Positions 41,940 to 50,953 are shown, numbered from the stretch's first letter. The stretch: 64,000 nt of DNA from VXRN01 sp963664365 (GCA_963664365.1 OY761144.1:1550001-1614000); one strand, 5' to 3'. Notes: generated from the letters alone by a model not told the origin. Made by a program: numbers and translations.

Positions 41940-43847
41940 TTGCGGACTTTCGCCGAGCTTCTGAGGTTATACATGGAGCGGACCGGAATCGGGGACGCCG
42001 AGCTTGCGCGCCGAATCCCAGTGAGCCGCCCGACCCTCATCCGCTGGAAGGAGGGGGTGACGACGCGCCCGCGCTACCGCGAGGACGTAGTGCGCTGCGC
42101 CGAGCTTTTGCGGCTGACTCAGGCGGAGACGGACGAGTTTCTGCTGGCCGCCGGATTCTCCCCTGAGACGGCCCCCGCGCCGGAAGACTCGCCGCCGCAA
42201 GACCTGGCCGGAGAGCCGGAATCCATAGAGGACGAGGACGCGCCGCGGCCAGCGCTCAGAAGGCGGGGCGTTCTGATTGCGTTCGCGGTCGGGGCCGTGT
42301 TCATCAGCGCGGTTGCCGTCGGCGCGCTCGTGATGATTCTGCAAGACAGGACGGAGTACCCGGCGGCCTTGGAGGGGGAGTCGCTGATCGTCATGGCTCC
42401 ATTCGTCAACTACACGGGCGGCCAGCAGGGATACAACGTGCTCGGCCGCCTGAAAGAAGAGATAGACAACGAGGTACGCGACGCCGGGCTGTCCGACGTG
42501 CGCGCGGTCGAGTGGCCGGGGGAGGTAGAGTCGGAGGCCGACGCCGAGGCCGCGGGCCAACGCTCTGACGCCGTCATCGTGATCTGGGGCGAGTATGACA
42601 GCGGACGGGTGATGGCGCGGTTTACGTCGCCGCGAGTACGGTCCACGCAGCGGGACCAGCAGGTGGTGGACATCGCCTCGTCGCCTTCGGAAATGCCGGC
42701 GACGATCAACGCGGAGTTGACCGAGCAGGTGCGATACGTCGCGCTGCTGACGCTCGGCCAACTCTACTTGGAGCAGGGCGAGTACGACCTAGCGAAGACG
42801 GTGCTGATACACGCCTCCGACAAGAACCCCACCGATCCGGTCGCTCTGGCGAATCTGCGGTTCCTGCTCGGTCGCTCATACTTGGGAGGGGACTTGGCGG
42901 ACTATGACGAGGCGGTTTGGCTGTTTACTCAGGCGCTCGCGGTCCGGCCAAGGTCCGTGGAGGCGCTCAACAGCCGCGCATTGGCATACCTCGAACGAGA
43001 CAGGCCCGGCGACGTGGAACTCGCCATAGACGACTTGGCGCAGGCGGTGACTATCAGTCCGACAGATGCGGCAACGTATGTCAACCTGGCGGCGGCGTAC
43101 CTGGCGCGAGGGTCGGACGCCGACTTGGATAGCGCCATAGGCGACCTGACTGAGGCGCTTCAACTTCAGCCGGGCTACGCGAGCGCCTACGTCAACCGGG
43201 CGGGGGCGTACCTGGCGAGAGGAGATCCCGGAGACATCGAGCGCGCTTTCGAGGATATTCAAAACGCGCTGGACAGCGAGCCTGATCTGGCGGTGGCGCA
43301 TCTCGTTCTCGGAAACGCTTACATCGCGCGAGGTTCGGACGCCGACTTGGCCAAGGCTCTGACTGAGTTCAGCCGAGCGATCGATCTGGCCCCGGACTCG
43401 CCCTTAGCGTACTTCAACCGGGGGCTGGTGTACTCGGAGATGGAAGACTTGGGCAGATCGCTCTCCGATCTGCGGCGGGCGCAGGAACTGAGTCCGAACG
43501 AAGTCACGTTCAACGGCGCTCTCTGTTGGCAGATGTCCGTGGCGGGCGCTCCACAGGACGCGCTGCCTTACTGTGACCGAGCTATCGCGCACGACCCGTC
43601 CGGACAGGCCGGAGAGGGCAGGGGGCTGGCATACGCCTTGACGGGCCAGGTCGAAAAGGCAATCGCCGACTTCGAGGCGTTCCTCGAGTGGGTGGACTCG
43701 TCGCCGAAGGATGGCTGCCGGGATTACTACCGGCCGAGTAGGGAGGAATGGATCGAAGAACTGCGGTCCGGGAACAACCCATTCGACTCGGAGATTCTGC
43801 CGCATCTGCGGGTGATGCCGGTGTCGCCGGGGGCCGCGCCGTGTTAG
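41940..43847 (+). CDS. XRE-type HTH, single-pass membrane TPR protein
   Basis: 635 aa. The N-terminal helix-turn-helix has DAELARRIPVSRPTLIRWKEG (residues 19-39). An acidic linker leads to one transmembrane helix (VLIAFAVGAVFISAVAVGALVMI, about 110-132). A periplasmic-side region resembling the TolB/FlgO-type oligomer domain (LIVMAPFVNYTGG) follows, then about eight TPR repeats (PTDAATYVNLAAAYLARG, PLAYFNRGLVYSEMEDLGRSL). The topology suggests a membrane-tethered DNA-binding sensor, like RodZ-style or CadC-style proteins. The TTG start is supported by the HTH needing the first residues. It is divergent from the VWA gene (149 bases apart). Confidence 0.8.
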   Translation: MRTFAELLRLYMERTGIGDAELARRIPVSRPTLIRWKEGVTTRPRYREDVVRCAELLRLTQAETDEFLLAAGFSPETAPAPEDSPPQDLAGEPESIEDEDAPRPALRRRGVLIAFAVGAVFISAVAVGALVMILQDRTEYPAALEGESLIVMAPFVNYTGGQQGYNVLGRLKEEIDNEVRDAGLSDVRAVEWPGEVESEADAEAAGQRSDAVIVIWGEYDSGRVMARFTSPRVRSTQRDQQVVDIASSPSEMPATINAELTEQVRYVALLTLGQLYLEQGEYDLAKTVLIHASDKNPTDPVALANLRFLLGRSYLGGDLADYDEAVWLFTQALAVRPRSVEALNSRALAYLERDRPGDVELAIDDLAQAVTISPTDAATYVNLAAAYLARGSDADLDSAIGDLTEALQLQPGYASAYVNRAGAYLARGDPGDIERAFEDIQNALDSEPDLAVAHLVLGNAYIARGSDADLAKALTEFSRAIDLAPDSPLAYFNRGLVYSEMEDLGRSLSDLRRAQELSPNEVTFNGALCWQMSVAGAPQDALPYCDRAIAHDPSGQAGEGRGLAYALTGQVEKAIADFEAFLEWVDSSPKDGCRDYYRPSREEWIEELRSGNNPFDSEILPHLRVMPVSPGAAPC

Positions 43848-43887
43848 AGTCAGGGTCGTTTCCGAGAAGATGGATAGGAGAAGCGAG

Positions 43888-44133
43888 ATGGAGATACAGT
43901 ACGACTCGGATGCCGACATGCTCTACATCGGCTTCTTGAAGCATCCTAGCGCCGAATCAGAGGAAATTGCTCCTGGGTTCGTTCTGGATTACGACGCGGA
44001 AAACCGGGTCGTTGGGATCGAGATCGAGGGCGGAACATCGCTGGCGGACCTATCGAGGCTCGACGTGTCGGGCTTGCCCATGGCCGGGTTGGTCCTAACC
44101 GGCCACGCCACACCTGAGACAGTGGGAGACTAG
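43888..44133 (+). CDS. DUF2283 domain protein
   Basis: 81 aa. MEIQYDSDADMLYIGF, then DYDAENRVVGIEIEGG and a final Asp/Ser-rich helix are the DUF2283 pattern; the function is unknown. AGGAG lies 7 bases before ATG 43888, so the in-frame ATG at 43870 is rejected. It is often found beside toxin-antitoxin genes; here its neighbours are the HTH-TPR gene and a response regulator. Confidence 0.88.
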   Translation: MEIQYDSDADMLYIGFLKHPSAESEEIAPGFVLDYDAENRVVGIEIEGGTSLADLSRLDVSGLPMAGLVLTGHATPETVGD

Positions 44134-44146
44134 GATCTGGGATAGT

Positions 44147-44806
44147 CTAATCGTCCAAGAGGCCATTTTGGACTGCCCAGACGACGAGTTCCGGCTTGGT
44201 GTCGAGCGCCAGCTTGTCCTGTATGCCGTAGATGGCGTTTCGGATCGTGAGAGGCTGATTTCCCCTGACCTCGGCGATCTCGGCGTATGACATTCCCTGT
44301 GAGAACAGCGCGAGAATCTCGCGCTCGCGCTCGGTCAGCCTACTCAACTCGCTTGTCTTTAGCTGCCGCTCCGCGTGGCGAATTCCCGCGAACACGCGCC
44401 TTATGACCTCGCCGGGGATGCGGTACTCGCCCTCGGCCACGTCGCGGACGGTGTTCAGCAGTTTCTCTTTTCCGGAGTACTTCTGAAGATATCCGGTAGC
44501 GCCGGCGGCGACGGACTCCATTACGGCGTCTTCCTCCGATGAGGCTGTCAGAATGAGCACCCTCGTGTCGGGTAGGATTTCGGTAATCTCCCGGCAGGCG
44601 TCGATACCGTTCTTGAGCGGCATCATCACGTCCATGATGATCACGTCCGGCCTGAGAGTCTGGGCGACTCGCACCGCGGCCGCGCCGTCTCCGGCCTGGC
44701 CCACGACCTCGAAGTCGCCCGAGCGCTCCAGCACCTCTCTTAGGCCGTCACGCATGATCTCATGGTCATCGACGAGCATGACCCTCGGCATCTTATTCTG
44801 ATTCAA
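44147..44806 (-). CDS. NarL/FixJ-type response regulator
   Basis: 219 aa. Receiver domain with acidic pocket (LVDDHE), phospho-acceptor Asp59 (IIMDVMMP), Thr in LILTASSEE and Lys in LQKYSGKE, followed by a LuxR-type HTH (LTEREREILALFSQGMSYAEIA..). The HTH recognition part is atypical (EVRGNQPLTIRNAIYGIQDKL). TTG 44806 has GGAGG 8 bases upstream, within the end of the kinase gene, and the two are one base apart. It is the cognate regulator of the kinase at 44808 and a likely controller of the divergent PspA operon. Confidence 0.94.
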   Translation of the reverse strand: MNQNKMPRVMLVDDHEIMRDGLREVLERSGDFEVVGQAGDGAAAVRVAQTLRPDVIIMDVMMPLKNGIDACREITEILPDTRVLILTASSEEDAVMESVAAGATGYLQKYSGKEKLLNTVRDVAEGEYRIPGEVIRRVFAGIRHAERQLKTSELSRLTEREREILALFSQGMSYAEIAEVRGNQPLTIRNAIYGIQDKLALDTKPELVVWAVQNGLLDD

Positions 44807-44807
44807 T

Positions 44808-46037
44808 TTAGTTTCCTCCTTGAACGTTATCGAGCGGTATGGCGCAGGACACGACGGTCCCGCGCCCGTCCGCGCCGACCGTCGTCTCCAGCCTGCCGCC
44901 CATTCTCTCGGCGTCGGCCTTCATTCTGGCGAATCCGTGTCCGCGGTCTTGGTAATCGGCTGGCAAGCCTACTCCGTCGTCCGACACCGACATCCGAAGA
45001 CTGTTGGCCTCGAATCTCAACGAAATCTTGACTCTACTCGCTTCAGAGTGGCGGTATGCGTTGGTCATGGCGTTGTGAGCTATCGAGAACAGCAGCCTCT
45101 TGGTGACTGTGGGCAACTCCGGTTCGGGCCCCGACTGGTCGAGGTCGGTCCTGATAGATGTGATGGTGGTGAACGTCGAGGCGTGCGACCTCAGCACGCG
45201 GTTCAGCTCTCTTCCCTCGAAGATGGGACCGACGTCGATGGGATGCCTGAGCTCCCACATCGTTGACTTGGACAGGTTATGGGTCGCGGACAGCTTGGCG
45301 AGCAGCTCATCGCGGTCTTTGTCGTTCTCGGCGTTCGCCAACTCGATGGCCGTCTCCAGGCCCAGCCCGATCATGTACGCGGATTGGGCTATGGTGTCGT
45401 GGATCGTCTGCGAAAGCTCGATGCGCTCCTGCTGAAGCTCGCGTTCTCTCTCCACGGCCTCTCTTCTCCTGGTCCGCTCCAGTCTCATGATGAGATTGAC
45501 CGCCGCGACCACCGCGTACATCGTCACGATGCGAATGAACAGCGCTTTCTCCATCTTGTCGTCGAAATCGACGGTCGGCGCGACTACGAAGCTCAGCGCC
45601 GCGTACAGGACCGCCACCATCGTTACCCATGCGAAGCTCAACCGAAACGACGCGAAGACCACGGCGAAGGTCGCGATGGTGGGGTAGTACAGCACGAAGA
45701 ATCCGTTCTCGAACCCGCCCGAAATCGCCAGCCCGGCGGTGAGGGCTATCACGTCCAACGCGCTGAGGGCGAGCGCCCAGCGCCAGGTGATGGCTCGGTT
45801 GGCGCGTATCCGGTAGTGAACGTAGCCGTTGAATACCAGCAAGGACAACACCAGCAGCATGTTGGGAATGTAAACGCCGCTGTCGAAATCGGGTCGGTAG
45901 TTGTGCTGTATCAGCCAGGCGATCCCCACGAACCATCGAACCCAGACCGAGATCCGCAGGCTGTGCCGCAGGTCGTCGGACGCGATGCCGCTCGCCGATC
46001 CGTTGAGCGCGGCGGTTGCATTTGCTGACGAGTCCAA
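44808..46037 (-). CDS. Sensor histidine kinase, HisKA_3 / NarL partner type
   Basis: 409 aa. A six-helix membrane sensor region (about residues 35-185, with FFVLYYPTIATFAV) leads to a short coiled coil. The HisKA_3 dimerisation helix carries His213 (SQTIHDTIAQSAYMIGLGLE), and the HATPase has N-box AHNAMTNAYRHSEAS, G1 VSDDGVGLP and G2 GHGFARMKADAERMGG. TTG 46037 has AGGAG 3 bases and GAGGT 11 bases upstream. The sensor domain is the same type that occurs twice in the divergent gene at 46264. Together with PspA this suggests membrane-stress sensing, as in LiaS or VraS. Confidence 0.93.
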   Translation of the reverse strand: MDSSANATAALNGSASGIASDDLRHSLRISVWVRWFVGIAWLIQHNYRPDFDSGVYIPNMLLVLSLLVFNGYVHYRIRANRAITWRWALALSALDVIALTAGLAISGGFENGFFVLYYPTIATFAVVFASFRLSFAWVTMVAVLYAALSFVVAPTVDFDDKMEKALFIRIVTMYAVVAAVNLIMRLERTRRREAVERERELQQERIELSQTIHDTIAQSAYMIGLGLETAIELANAENDKDRDELLAKLSATHNLSKSTMWELRHPIDVGPIFEGRELNRVLRSHASTFTTITSIRTDLDQSGPEPELPTVTKRLLFSIAHNAMTNAYRHSEASRVKISLRFEANSLRMSVSDDGVGLPADYQDRGHGFARMKADAERMGGRLETTVGADGRGTVVSCAIPLDNVQGGN

Positions 46038-46263
46038 TGTCTCCTACCTCTGTCTGGTGAATAGCTCTCTCAACATGAGTCTATACCAGACTCCCGCAGG
46101 GTCAAAGGTGAAAGAGTACCTGGTGACGGAGGTACGAAGATACATGCGATTCGGGTGTGAACTCACCTGTTTGGGCCGCGCGCAGCGCGGAAGAATGGCG
46201 TAAAGGGCTGCGGATTGCAGCCAAATAGGCGCCGAGGACGGCGCGAGATCGAAGGAGGCGATG

Positions 46264-47529
46264 ATGGAGATAACGATGGATGTTCCCAAGGATGTCCCGA
46301 GAGGGTCGTGCGCTTTCTGCGGGAGAGAGACCGAGTCGGTGGAGCAGACCTGCTGCGCGGACTGCGTATCGAACACGCGCGACCGCGAACGGGCCGCGAG
46401 CGGTGCGGAGAAGGGCGGCGGAAGCTTCAGCGAGAGTTTGTCGAGTTGGTTGGGAGATTCGGCGGACCTGATGCGCGGCCAGAGTGTGCTGGTCGTCGCG
46501 AGGTGGATGCTGGTCGTCTCCGGCCTGCTCCTCGCGCTGCTGAATCCGCTCGTGCTGGGTGAACTGAAGATACAGGTTGGGCTGATACTCGTCCTTGCGG
46601 TCGCGAACTTCTTCCTGCACGTTCAGCTAGTCAGGAATCGGACGTCCCTGCCCTGGGTGGCGTACCTGGCGAGCGCGGTTGACGTGCTGGCGATTACGCT
46701 AATAGTGGTGACCTCGGGCGGAGGCGCATCAAGCCTGTACGTGTTCTACTTCCCCGCGCTGTTCGCGATTTCCGTCGCGTTTCAGCCGCGCGCCGGCCTC
46801 CTGTTGTCCGGAGCGGCGATTGGTATGTACAGCCTGATCGCGTCCCCGCAGTTGGACGGCGACGGCGGCGCGTTCGTCGCGGCCAGGATAGTCATGATGG
46901 CGGCGGTGGTGGTCTGCGGGATGTTGTACCGGAAGATAGAAGGCGACCGCCGGCGCGAGTCGGACACCGAGTCGGACCGCGCGCGCGAGCGGGCCGATGC
47001 CGAAGACATCTACTTCGGGCAGGTCGCGTCGAACTGGGCGCGCTGGTTCATCGTCGGCACGGGCGCGCTGCTGATACTGTGGACCTCGGAGGATACGGCG
47101 AATCTGATAGTCGGAATCCTGCCGGTGATCGGGCTGATGGCGCTGAACTTCTACCTGCACGGTCGCCTGCTCGCGGGCCGGCCGGCCAACGGAACGCTGA
47201 TCGGGGTCGCGGCCGCGGTGGACATCGGACTGATAACGGGGCTGATCCTGCTGTGGCCGGGGTCGAGTCCGTTGGGGAACGGGCTGTTCGTCATGTTCTA
47301 CCCAGTGCTGCTGGCCTTCGCGTTCGTCATGCCGCCCCGCATCAGCATCGGCTGCGCCGTCGCGGTGATCGCGGTCTATGCGGCGTCGGCGATCTTGATC
47401 GATCCGGCGGTGGTCACGGACATCGAAGTCGCCGAGACGCTGATCGAACGGCTGATAACGCTGGGCGCGCTCGGCCTGCTCGGAGCCTACTACTGGCGCA
47501 TTCAGCGCCGTAGGCGGGCTGAAGGGTAG
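46264..47529 (+). CDS. Zinc-ribbon membrane protein with two copies of the kinase's sensor domain
   Basis: 421 aa. A short N-terminal ribbon (CAFCGRETESVEQTCCADC) is followed by two tandem six-helix membrane units (about residues 75-235 and 255-410). Each unit has an N-F-x-L/Y-H motif, a D-V/I-x2-I/L-T segment and a (L)Y/F-V-F/M-F-Y-P motif (LYVFYFPAL; LFVMFYPVL). The divergent kinase has the matching NGYVH..ALDVIALT..FFVLYYP. There is no kinase or other catalytic domain. ATG 46264 has GGAGG 5 bases upstream. It is in an operon with pspA (17 bases). It is probably an accessory sensor or inhibitor comparable in position to LiaF. Confidence 0.75.
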   Translation: MEITMDVPKDVPRGSCAFCGRETESVEQTCCADCVSNTRDRERAASGAEKGGGSFSESLSSWLGDSADLMRGQSVLVVARWMLVVSGLLLALLNPLVLGELKIQVGLILVLAVANFFLHVQLVRNRTSLPWVAYLASAVDVLAITLIVVTSGGGASSLYVFYFPALFAISVAFQPRAGLLLSGAAIGMYSLIASPQLDGDGGAFVAARIVMMAAVVVCGMLYRKIEGDRRRESDTESDRARERADAEDIYFGQVASNWARWFIVGTGALLILWTSEDTANLIVGILPVIGLMALNFYLHGRLLAGRPANGTLIGVAAAVDIGLITGLILLWPGSSPLGNGLFVMFYPVLLAFAFVMPPRISIGCAVAVIAVYAASAILIDPAVVTDIEVAETLIERLITLGALGLLGAYYWRIQRRRRAEG

Positions 47530-47546
47530 TCGTGAGGGGTAGCGAG

Positions 47547-48194
47547 ATGATCAGACGGATTCTGTCCATTCTAAAGTCGTGGATCAAGGGGCTGCTCGCT
47601 CCCGCGAAAGACCCGCGCGAGGGACCGACCTCGGCGCGGCGGCGACAGGAGGAACTGCTGGCCCGCGTCGGGGACGCGAGAGAGCGGGTCGAGGCGACCC
47701 GGGCGCACCTGGAGCGGAGTATGGAGTCCGGGCGAGGGGAGACCATGAAGTTGAAGGACGAGGCGAGGCGGCTCGTGGGGGAGGATAGGGAAGATGTCGC
47801 CCGGCTCGTCCTTCGCAGAAGGCAAGCGGTGGTGGAGCACGTCCGGTTTCTCGAAGAGCAGGCCGACCAGATCGGCAAAGAGGCGCAGACGCTGTCCGCG
47901 GTGGAGTATATGCTGAGGAGCGAGGTGGCCGCCTGCGCCGCTTACGAGGACGCGGCTGAGGCTCGGCTCAGGGCCGCGGAGGCTCGGGTGAGGGTGAGAG
48001 AGGCGTTGAGCGGCATATCCGACGAGTTCTCCGATGTCTCGGATGTCGATGAGCGAGCCGACTACATGCGGGCGCGGGCGGACGCGATGGACGAGTTGGC
48101 AAACCGGGGAGCGCTGCCGTCTTCGGCCTTCAGTCTCGTTGGGGGTGATTTGGATGAGGAGGTCGAAACGGCGCTAAAGGAGTTGAAGCGCTGA
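47547..48194 (+). CDS. pspA: PspA/IM30 family protein
   Basis: 215 aa, almost entirely long coiled-coil helices after an amphipathic N-terminus (MIRRILSILKSWIKGLL), the layout of PspA/Vipp1 (ESCRT-III superfamily). These proteins coat and stabilise stressed membranes. Sequence is rich in Arg/Glu heptads (RLVGEDREDVARLVLRRRQAVVEHV). ATG 47547 has GAGGGG 7 bases upstream, hence not the earlier GTG. It follows the membrane sensor-like gene, opposite a LiaRS-like pair, which supports an envelope-stress role. Confidence 0.85.
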   Translation: MIRRILSILKSWIKGLLAPAKDPREGPTSARRRQEELLARVGDARERVEATRAHLERSMESGRGETMKLKDEARRLVGEDREDVARLVLRRRQAVVEHVRFLEEQADQIGKEAQTLSAVEYMLRSEVAACAAYEDAAEARLRAAEARVRVREALSGISDEFSDVSDVDERADYMRARADAMDELANRGALPSSAFSLVGGDLDEEVETALKELKR

Positions 48195-48231
48195 GTGGAC
48201 AGGTGAGAGGCGTTCAAGATGCCCAAGCCCA

Positions 48232-48522
48232 GCGATCAACTCTCCGCAGCTTCTCATGCTGTCGGGCATAGGCCCCCGCGGGCATCTGGAGTCGCTCGGC
48301 ATTCCGGTCATTCACGACATGCCCGGCGTGGGGGAGAATCTCAGAGACCACCCGGCGGTGTTCATACTGTTCAGTACCAACCTCGAAAACCTGCCGGAAG
48401 ATTCGCCGTCCATCCAGGTCGGGATGCGCTACACCACGCCCGGTTCTCCACACCGTAACGACATGCAGATGACCCCGAACCTGCTGACCAGCGAGCATCG
48501 GCCCACGACGATACCCATATAG
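48232..48522 (+). pseudogene. Internal fragment of a GMC oxidoreductase
   Basis: An open stretch reads INSPQLLMLSGIGPRGHLES and then LGIPVIHDMPGVGENLRDH, the GMC signature 2 region, and ends RPTTIPI with TAG. The N-terminal FAD fold and the C-terminal domain are missing. About 180 non-coding bases follow before the next gene. It is a decayed remnant, for example of a choline- or alcohol-dehydrogenase-like gene. Confidence 0.75.
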
Positions 48523-48703
48523 GGATTCCCGCCTACGGAGGACGCTGAGACGTCTATCTGCGCCGACTCGGCGGCCCATGAAAGCAGGAACGCGCCGCCG
48601 ACGCCGGACCGCTGTCCCATTCTCGCAATCGAACCGGACGCTTTGCTAGAATCTTGCGGACTCTCAAGCCCCCAAGTGACAAGATTCTCCGTGGAGGAAA
48701 GTA

Positions 48704-49789
48704 GTGAACCTGCGCATACCCGGTCCGATCCCTGTGCCTGACGACATCTTGGATGAGATGTCGCAGCCTATGATCAATCACAGAGGCCCTGAGTACAAGG
48801 ACCTGCTGTTCAGCGCGACGGACCGGCTGAAGCGGGTGTTCGAGACTGAGGGGGACGTGTGGATCATCACCGGGTCGGGGACCGCCGCGATGGAGGCCGC
48901 CGTGGTCAACACGCTGTCTCCGGGCGACAAGGTGATAAACGCCACCATAGGCGTATTCGGCAACCGCTTCACCGACATCGCCTCCGTGTTCGGGGCGGAC
49001 GTGGTGACGCTGTCGTTCCCCTTCGGCGAGGCGATAGACCTGGACATCCTTCGCAAGACGCTTCAAGAGAACCCGGACACCAAGGCGGTGATGGTCACGC
49101 ACAACGAGACATCCACCGGCGTAGCCAACGACCTAGAAGCGGTCGCGGGCGTGGTGAAGGGCGAGTTCGACAAGCTGATTCTGGTGGACGGCATCAGCAG
49201 CGTCGCGTCCGTCCCCATATCCACGGACGCTTGGGGCCTCGACGTGGTCGCCACCGCGTCTCAAAAGGGTTGGATGCTGCCGCCGGGTTTCGCCTTCCTC
49301 AGCTTCGGGGAGCGAGCGTGGCAGGCGCACGCCGAAGCCAAGATGCCGAGGTTCTACCTCGATGTCGCGCAGTACAAGAAATACTACGAGATCGGCCAGC
49401 CGCCGTTTACGCCGTCGGTCTCGGTCATGTTCGCGCTCGACGTCGCGCTCGACCAACTTCTATCCGAGGGTATGGGCTCGGTGTACGAGCGGCACGCCGC
49501 CATCGGCCGGTTCACCCGCGACGGAGTCAAGAAGTTGGGCCTCGACCTGTTCCCCAGAGACGAAAGCAGCGCATCCAACACGGTGACCGCCGTGAGCGTG
49601 CCCGATGGCGTGGACGCCGCCGCGCTGGTGTCGAATCTCAGAACCGAGCACGGCGTCATCATATCGGGCGGACAGGCGTCGCTGACCGGTAAGATATTCC
49701 GCATCGGTCATATGGGCCGCACCACCGAGGACGAGATCCAGGACGTGCTGGACGCGCTGGAGGACGTTTTGCCGAGGGTGGGGTTCTGA
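48704..49789 (+). CDS. Class V aminotransferase, alanine/serine-glyoxylate type
   Basis: 361-aa PLP enzyme. MNLRIPGPIPVPDDILDEM is the typical start of this family (L.IPGPTPVP..). The phosphate-binding turn is ITGSGTAAMEAA, the PLP-pairing Asp is in LVDGISSVAS and the Schiff-base Lys in ATASQKGWMLPPG. It probably moves an amino group from alanine or serine to glyoxylate; phosphonate or phosphoserine transaminases are alternatives. GTG 48704 has GGAGG 6 bases upstream. Confidence 0.92.
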   Translation: MNLRIPGPIPVPDDILDEMSQPMINHRGPEYKDLLFSATDRLKRVFETEGDVWIITGSGTAAMEAAVVNTLSPGDKVINATIGVFGNRFTDIASVFGADVVTLSFPFGEAIDLDILRKTLQENPDTKAVMVTHNETSTGVANDLEAVAGVVKGEFDKLILVDGISSVASVPISTDAWGLDVVATASQKGWMLPPGFAFLSFGERAWQAHAEAKMPRFYLDVAQYKKYYEIGQPPFTPSVSVMFALDVALDQLLSEGMGSVYERHAAIGRFTRDGVKKLGLDLFPRDESSASNTVTAVSVPDGVDAAALVSNLRTEHGVIISGGQASLTGKIFRIGHMGRTTEDEIQDVLDALEDVLPRVGF

Positions 49790-49823
49790 ATGAGAGATTT
49801 GGAACGACTCGCCTAGCTCCGAC

Positions 49824-50219
49824 CTACGACTGACGGCTGTGCGAAGTTGTCGTTGATTCCGGAGATTCGGTATGGGCCGCACGCTTGGTGACGGACTCGA
49901 CAAAGTTGTCGAGCGCCATATCGAGGTCTGCCGTGGATATGGTAATCATCCTCGCTGTGTCTGTGTCGTGCTTATCGCTGATCGATCTGCGTAGCAGGTT
50001 TCGCGCCATAGTCGTGGGGCCGATGCCGTTGGCCTTCGCCAGCGCTCGGAGCTTGGCAACGTCGTCTTGGTCGAGCCGAATCGAAAACACCGACGATAGA
50101 GGCTTCTTGACGATGATGGGATCGGTCACCGGTCCGGTGTTCTCGTCAGTGACGCTATGAGTGTCCCAATACTCGGCGGCTTCTTCGATTTCTGAGTTGC
50201 GGTTATCAAGAGTGGTCAT
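49824..50219 (-). CDS. Ribbon-helix-helix antitoxin-like protein
   Basis: 131 aa. The middle (SVFSIRLDQDDVAKLRALAKANGIGPTTMARNLLRRSI, about residues 43-80) is an RHH/CopG DNA-binding fold. The flanks are disordered and acidic, as in antitoxins. It lies 30 bases downstream of the BrnT-like gene on the same strand, the toxin-first order of brnTA. It is likely to bind its own promoter and neutralise the partner. Confidence 0.8.
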   Translation of the reverse strand: MTTLDNRNSEIEEAAEYWDTHSVTDENTGPVTDPIIVKKPLSSVFSIRLDQDDVAKLRALAKANGIGPTTMARNLLRRSISDKHDTDTARMITISTADLDMALDNFVESVTKRAAHTESPESTTTSHSRQS

Positions 50220-50249
50220 TGGCTATTCCTATGATCTGGGGTTGTTCCC

Positions 50250-50507
50250 TCATCTGACTCGTCTGCGCTCCCGACTGTCGGATGGTCTAGCTGTGATGAC
50301 GTGCCAGTAGCCGTATGGTCCCTGTTGAAGTACGACGGTCAAATATCGTCCCGCGTCCGTCTGCCCGATCGCTATGTATCGGTTGGCTTGTCTCCTGAAC
50401 TCCCGATAGTTGAGGATCGCTTCTTCGACCTCCTCGGGCGTGACCCCGTGTCTTGCAATATGATCCTCTGATCGTTCGTCCCATGATAATTCGATGATTC
50501 GCAGCAT
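50250..50507 (-). CDS. BrnT-like (DUF497/DUF4258-type) toxin
   Basis: 85 aa. ELSWDERSEDHIARHGVTPEEVEEAI matches the start of BrnT/DUF497 proteins (W-D..K/R..HI..HGV..EE). RYIAIGQTDAGRYLTVVL and YWHVITARPSDSRERRRV provide the small beta-sheet, with the R and HVITAR-type residues where RelE-fold RNases have theirs. It is paired with the RHH protein at 49824. Probably an mRNA-cleaving toxin. Confidence 0.82.
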   Translation of the reverse strand: MLRIIELSWDERSEDHIARHGVTPEEVEEAILNYREFRRQANRYIAIGQTDAGRYLTVVLQQGPYGYWHVITARPSDSRERRRVR

Positions 50508-50601
50508 GACTGCGCTCGCCCGCTTGCGGTGAATTTAGTTGCTTGACCGGGAGATTGTAGTACGTCGTATGACAAAACTCAAGACGCGTTGAACGTCCCA
50601 G

Positions 50602-50691
50602 ATCCACCGCCTAACGATGGTATTGCGGTGTCGGTGGGTGCGGGCGCTTCACGAAGCGCCCCTACGGGCATCCGACAATTAGGTGGTGGAT
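50602..50691 (+). mobile_element. MITE-like element, 90 bp, with terminal inverted repeats
   Basis: Left end ATCCACCGCCTAAC and right end ATTAGGTGGTGGAT are inverted copies with about two mismatches. An inner perfect palindrome GGGCGCTTC-AC-GAAGCGCCC lies at 50642-50661. It is non-coding. A solo end matches at 1211. The rest of the 50508-50850 gap shows no gene. Confidence 0.6.
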
Positions 50692-50850
50692 ATCGGAACG
50701 CGCGAGCCTGTGTCAGTTTGGTAGGTGGGGGTATCACCCCGGTATTGGGGTATGGTGCATGCTTGGGACAGTCTGACGAGGGTTGAGTTGGGTTGTATCA
50801 AGTTTGTTGACTCGTATGCTGTTAGGGGTGGGAAAAGTTTTTGAAATACC

Positions 50851-50953
50851 TGCCCTAGCTGCCCTGACCTGCCCTGTCCGTAGCTGAGCTAGCTTTGGGA
50901 GAATCAGGGCAGCAGCGTTTTTTGACCTGCCCTGAGCTGCCCTAAGCTGCCCT
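50851..50953 (+). repeat. Iteron-like TGCCCT array beside the helicase gene
   Basis: TGCCCT occurs at 50851, 50860, 50870, 50928, 50938 and 50948, at 9-10 base spacing within each triplet, with one inverted copy at 50906. The words read (G)AGCTGCCCTGACC. One helical-turn spacing next to a replication-type helicase suggests a protein-binding array or origin. The last triplet overlaps the end of the helicase gene. Confidence 0.55.

Noticed and set aside
48219..48458. 79-aa protein starting MPKPSDQ
   Set aside because: Its frame is a shadow; the neighbouring frame carries the recognisable GMC signature fragment.
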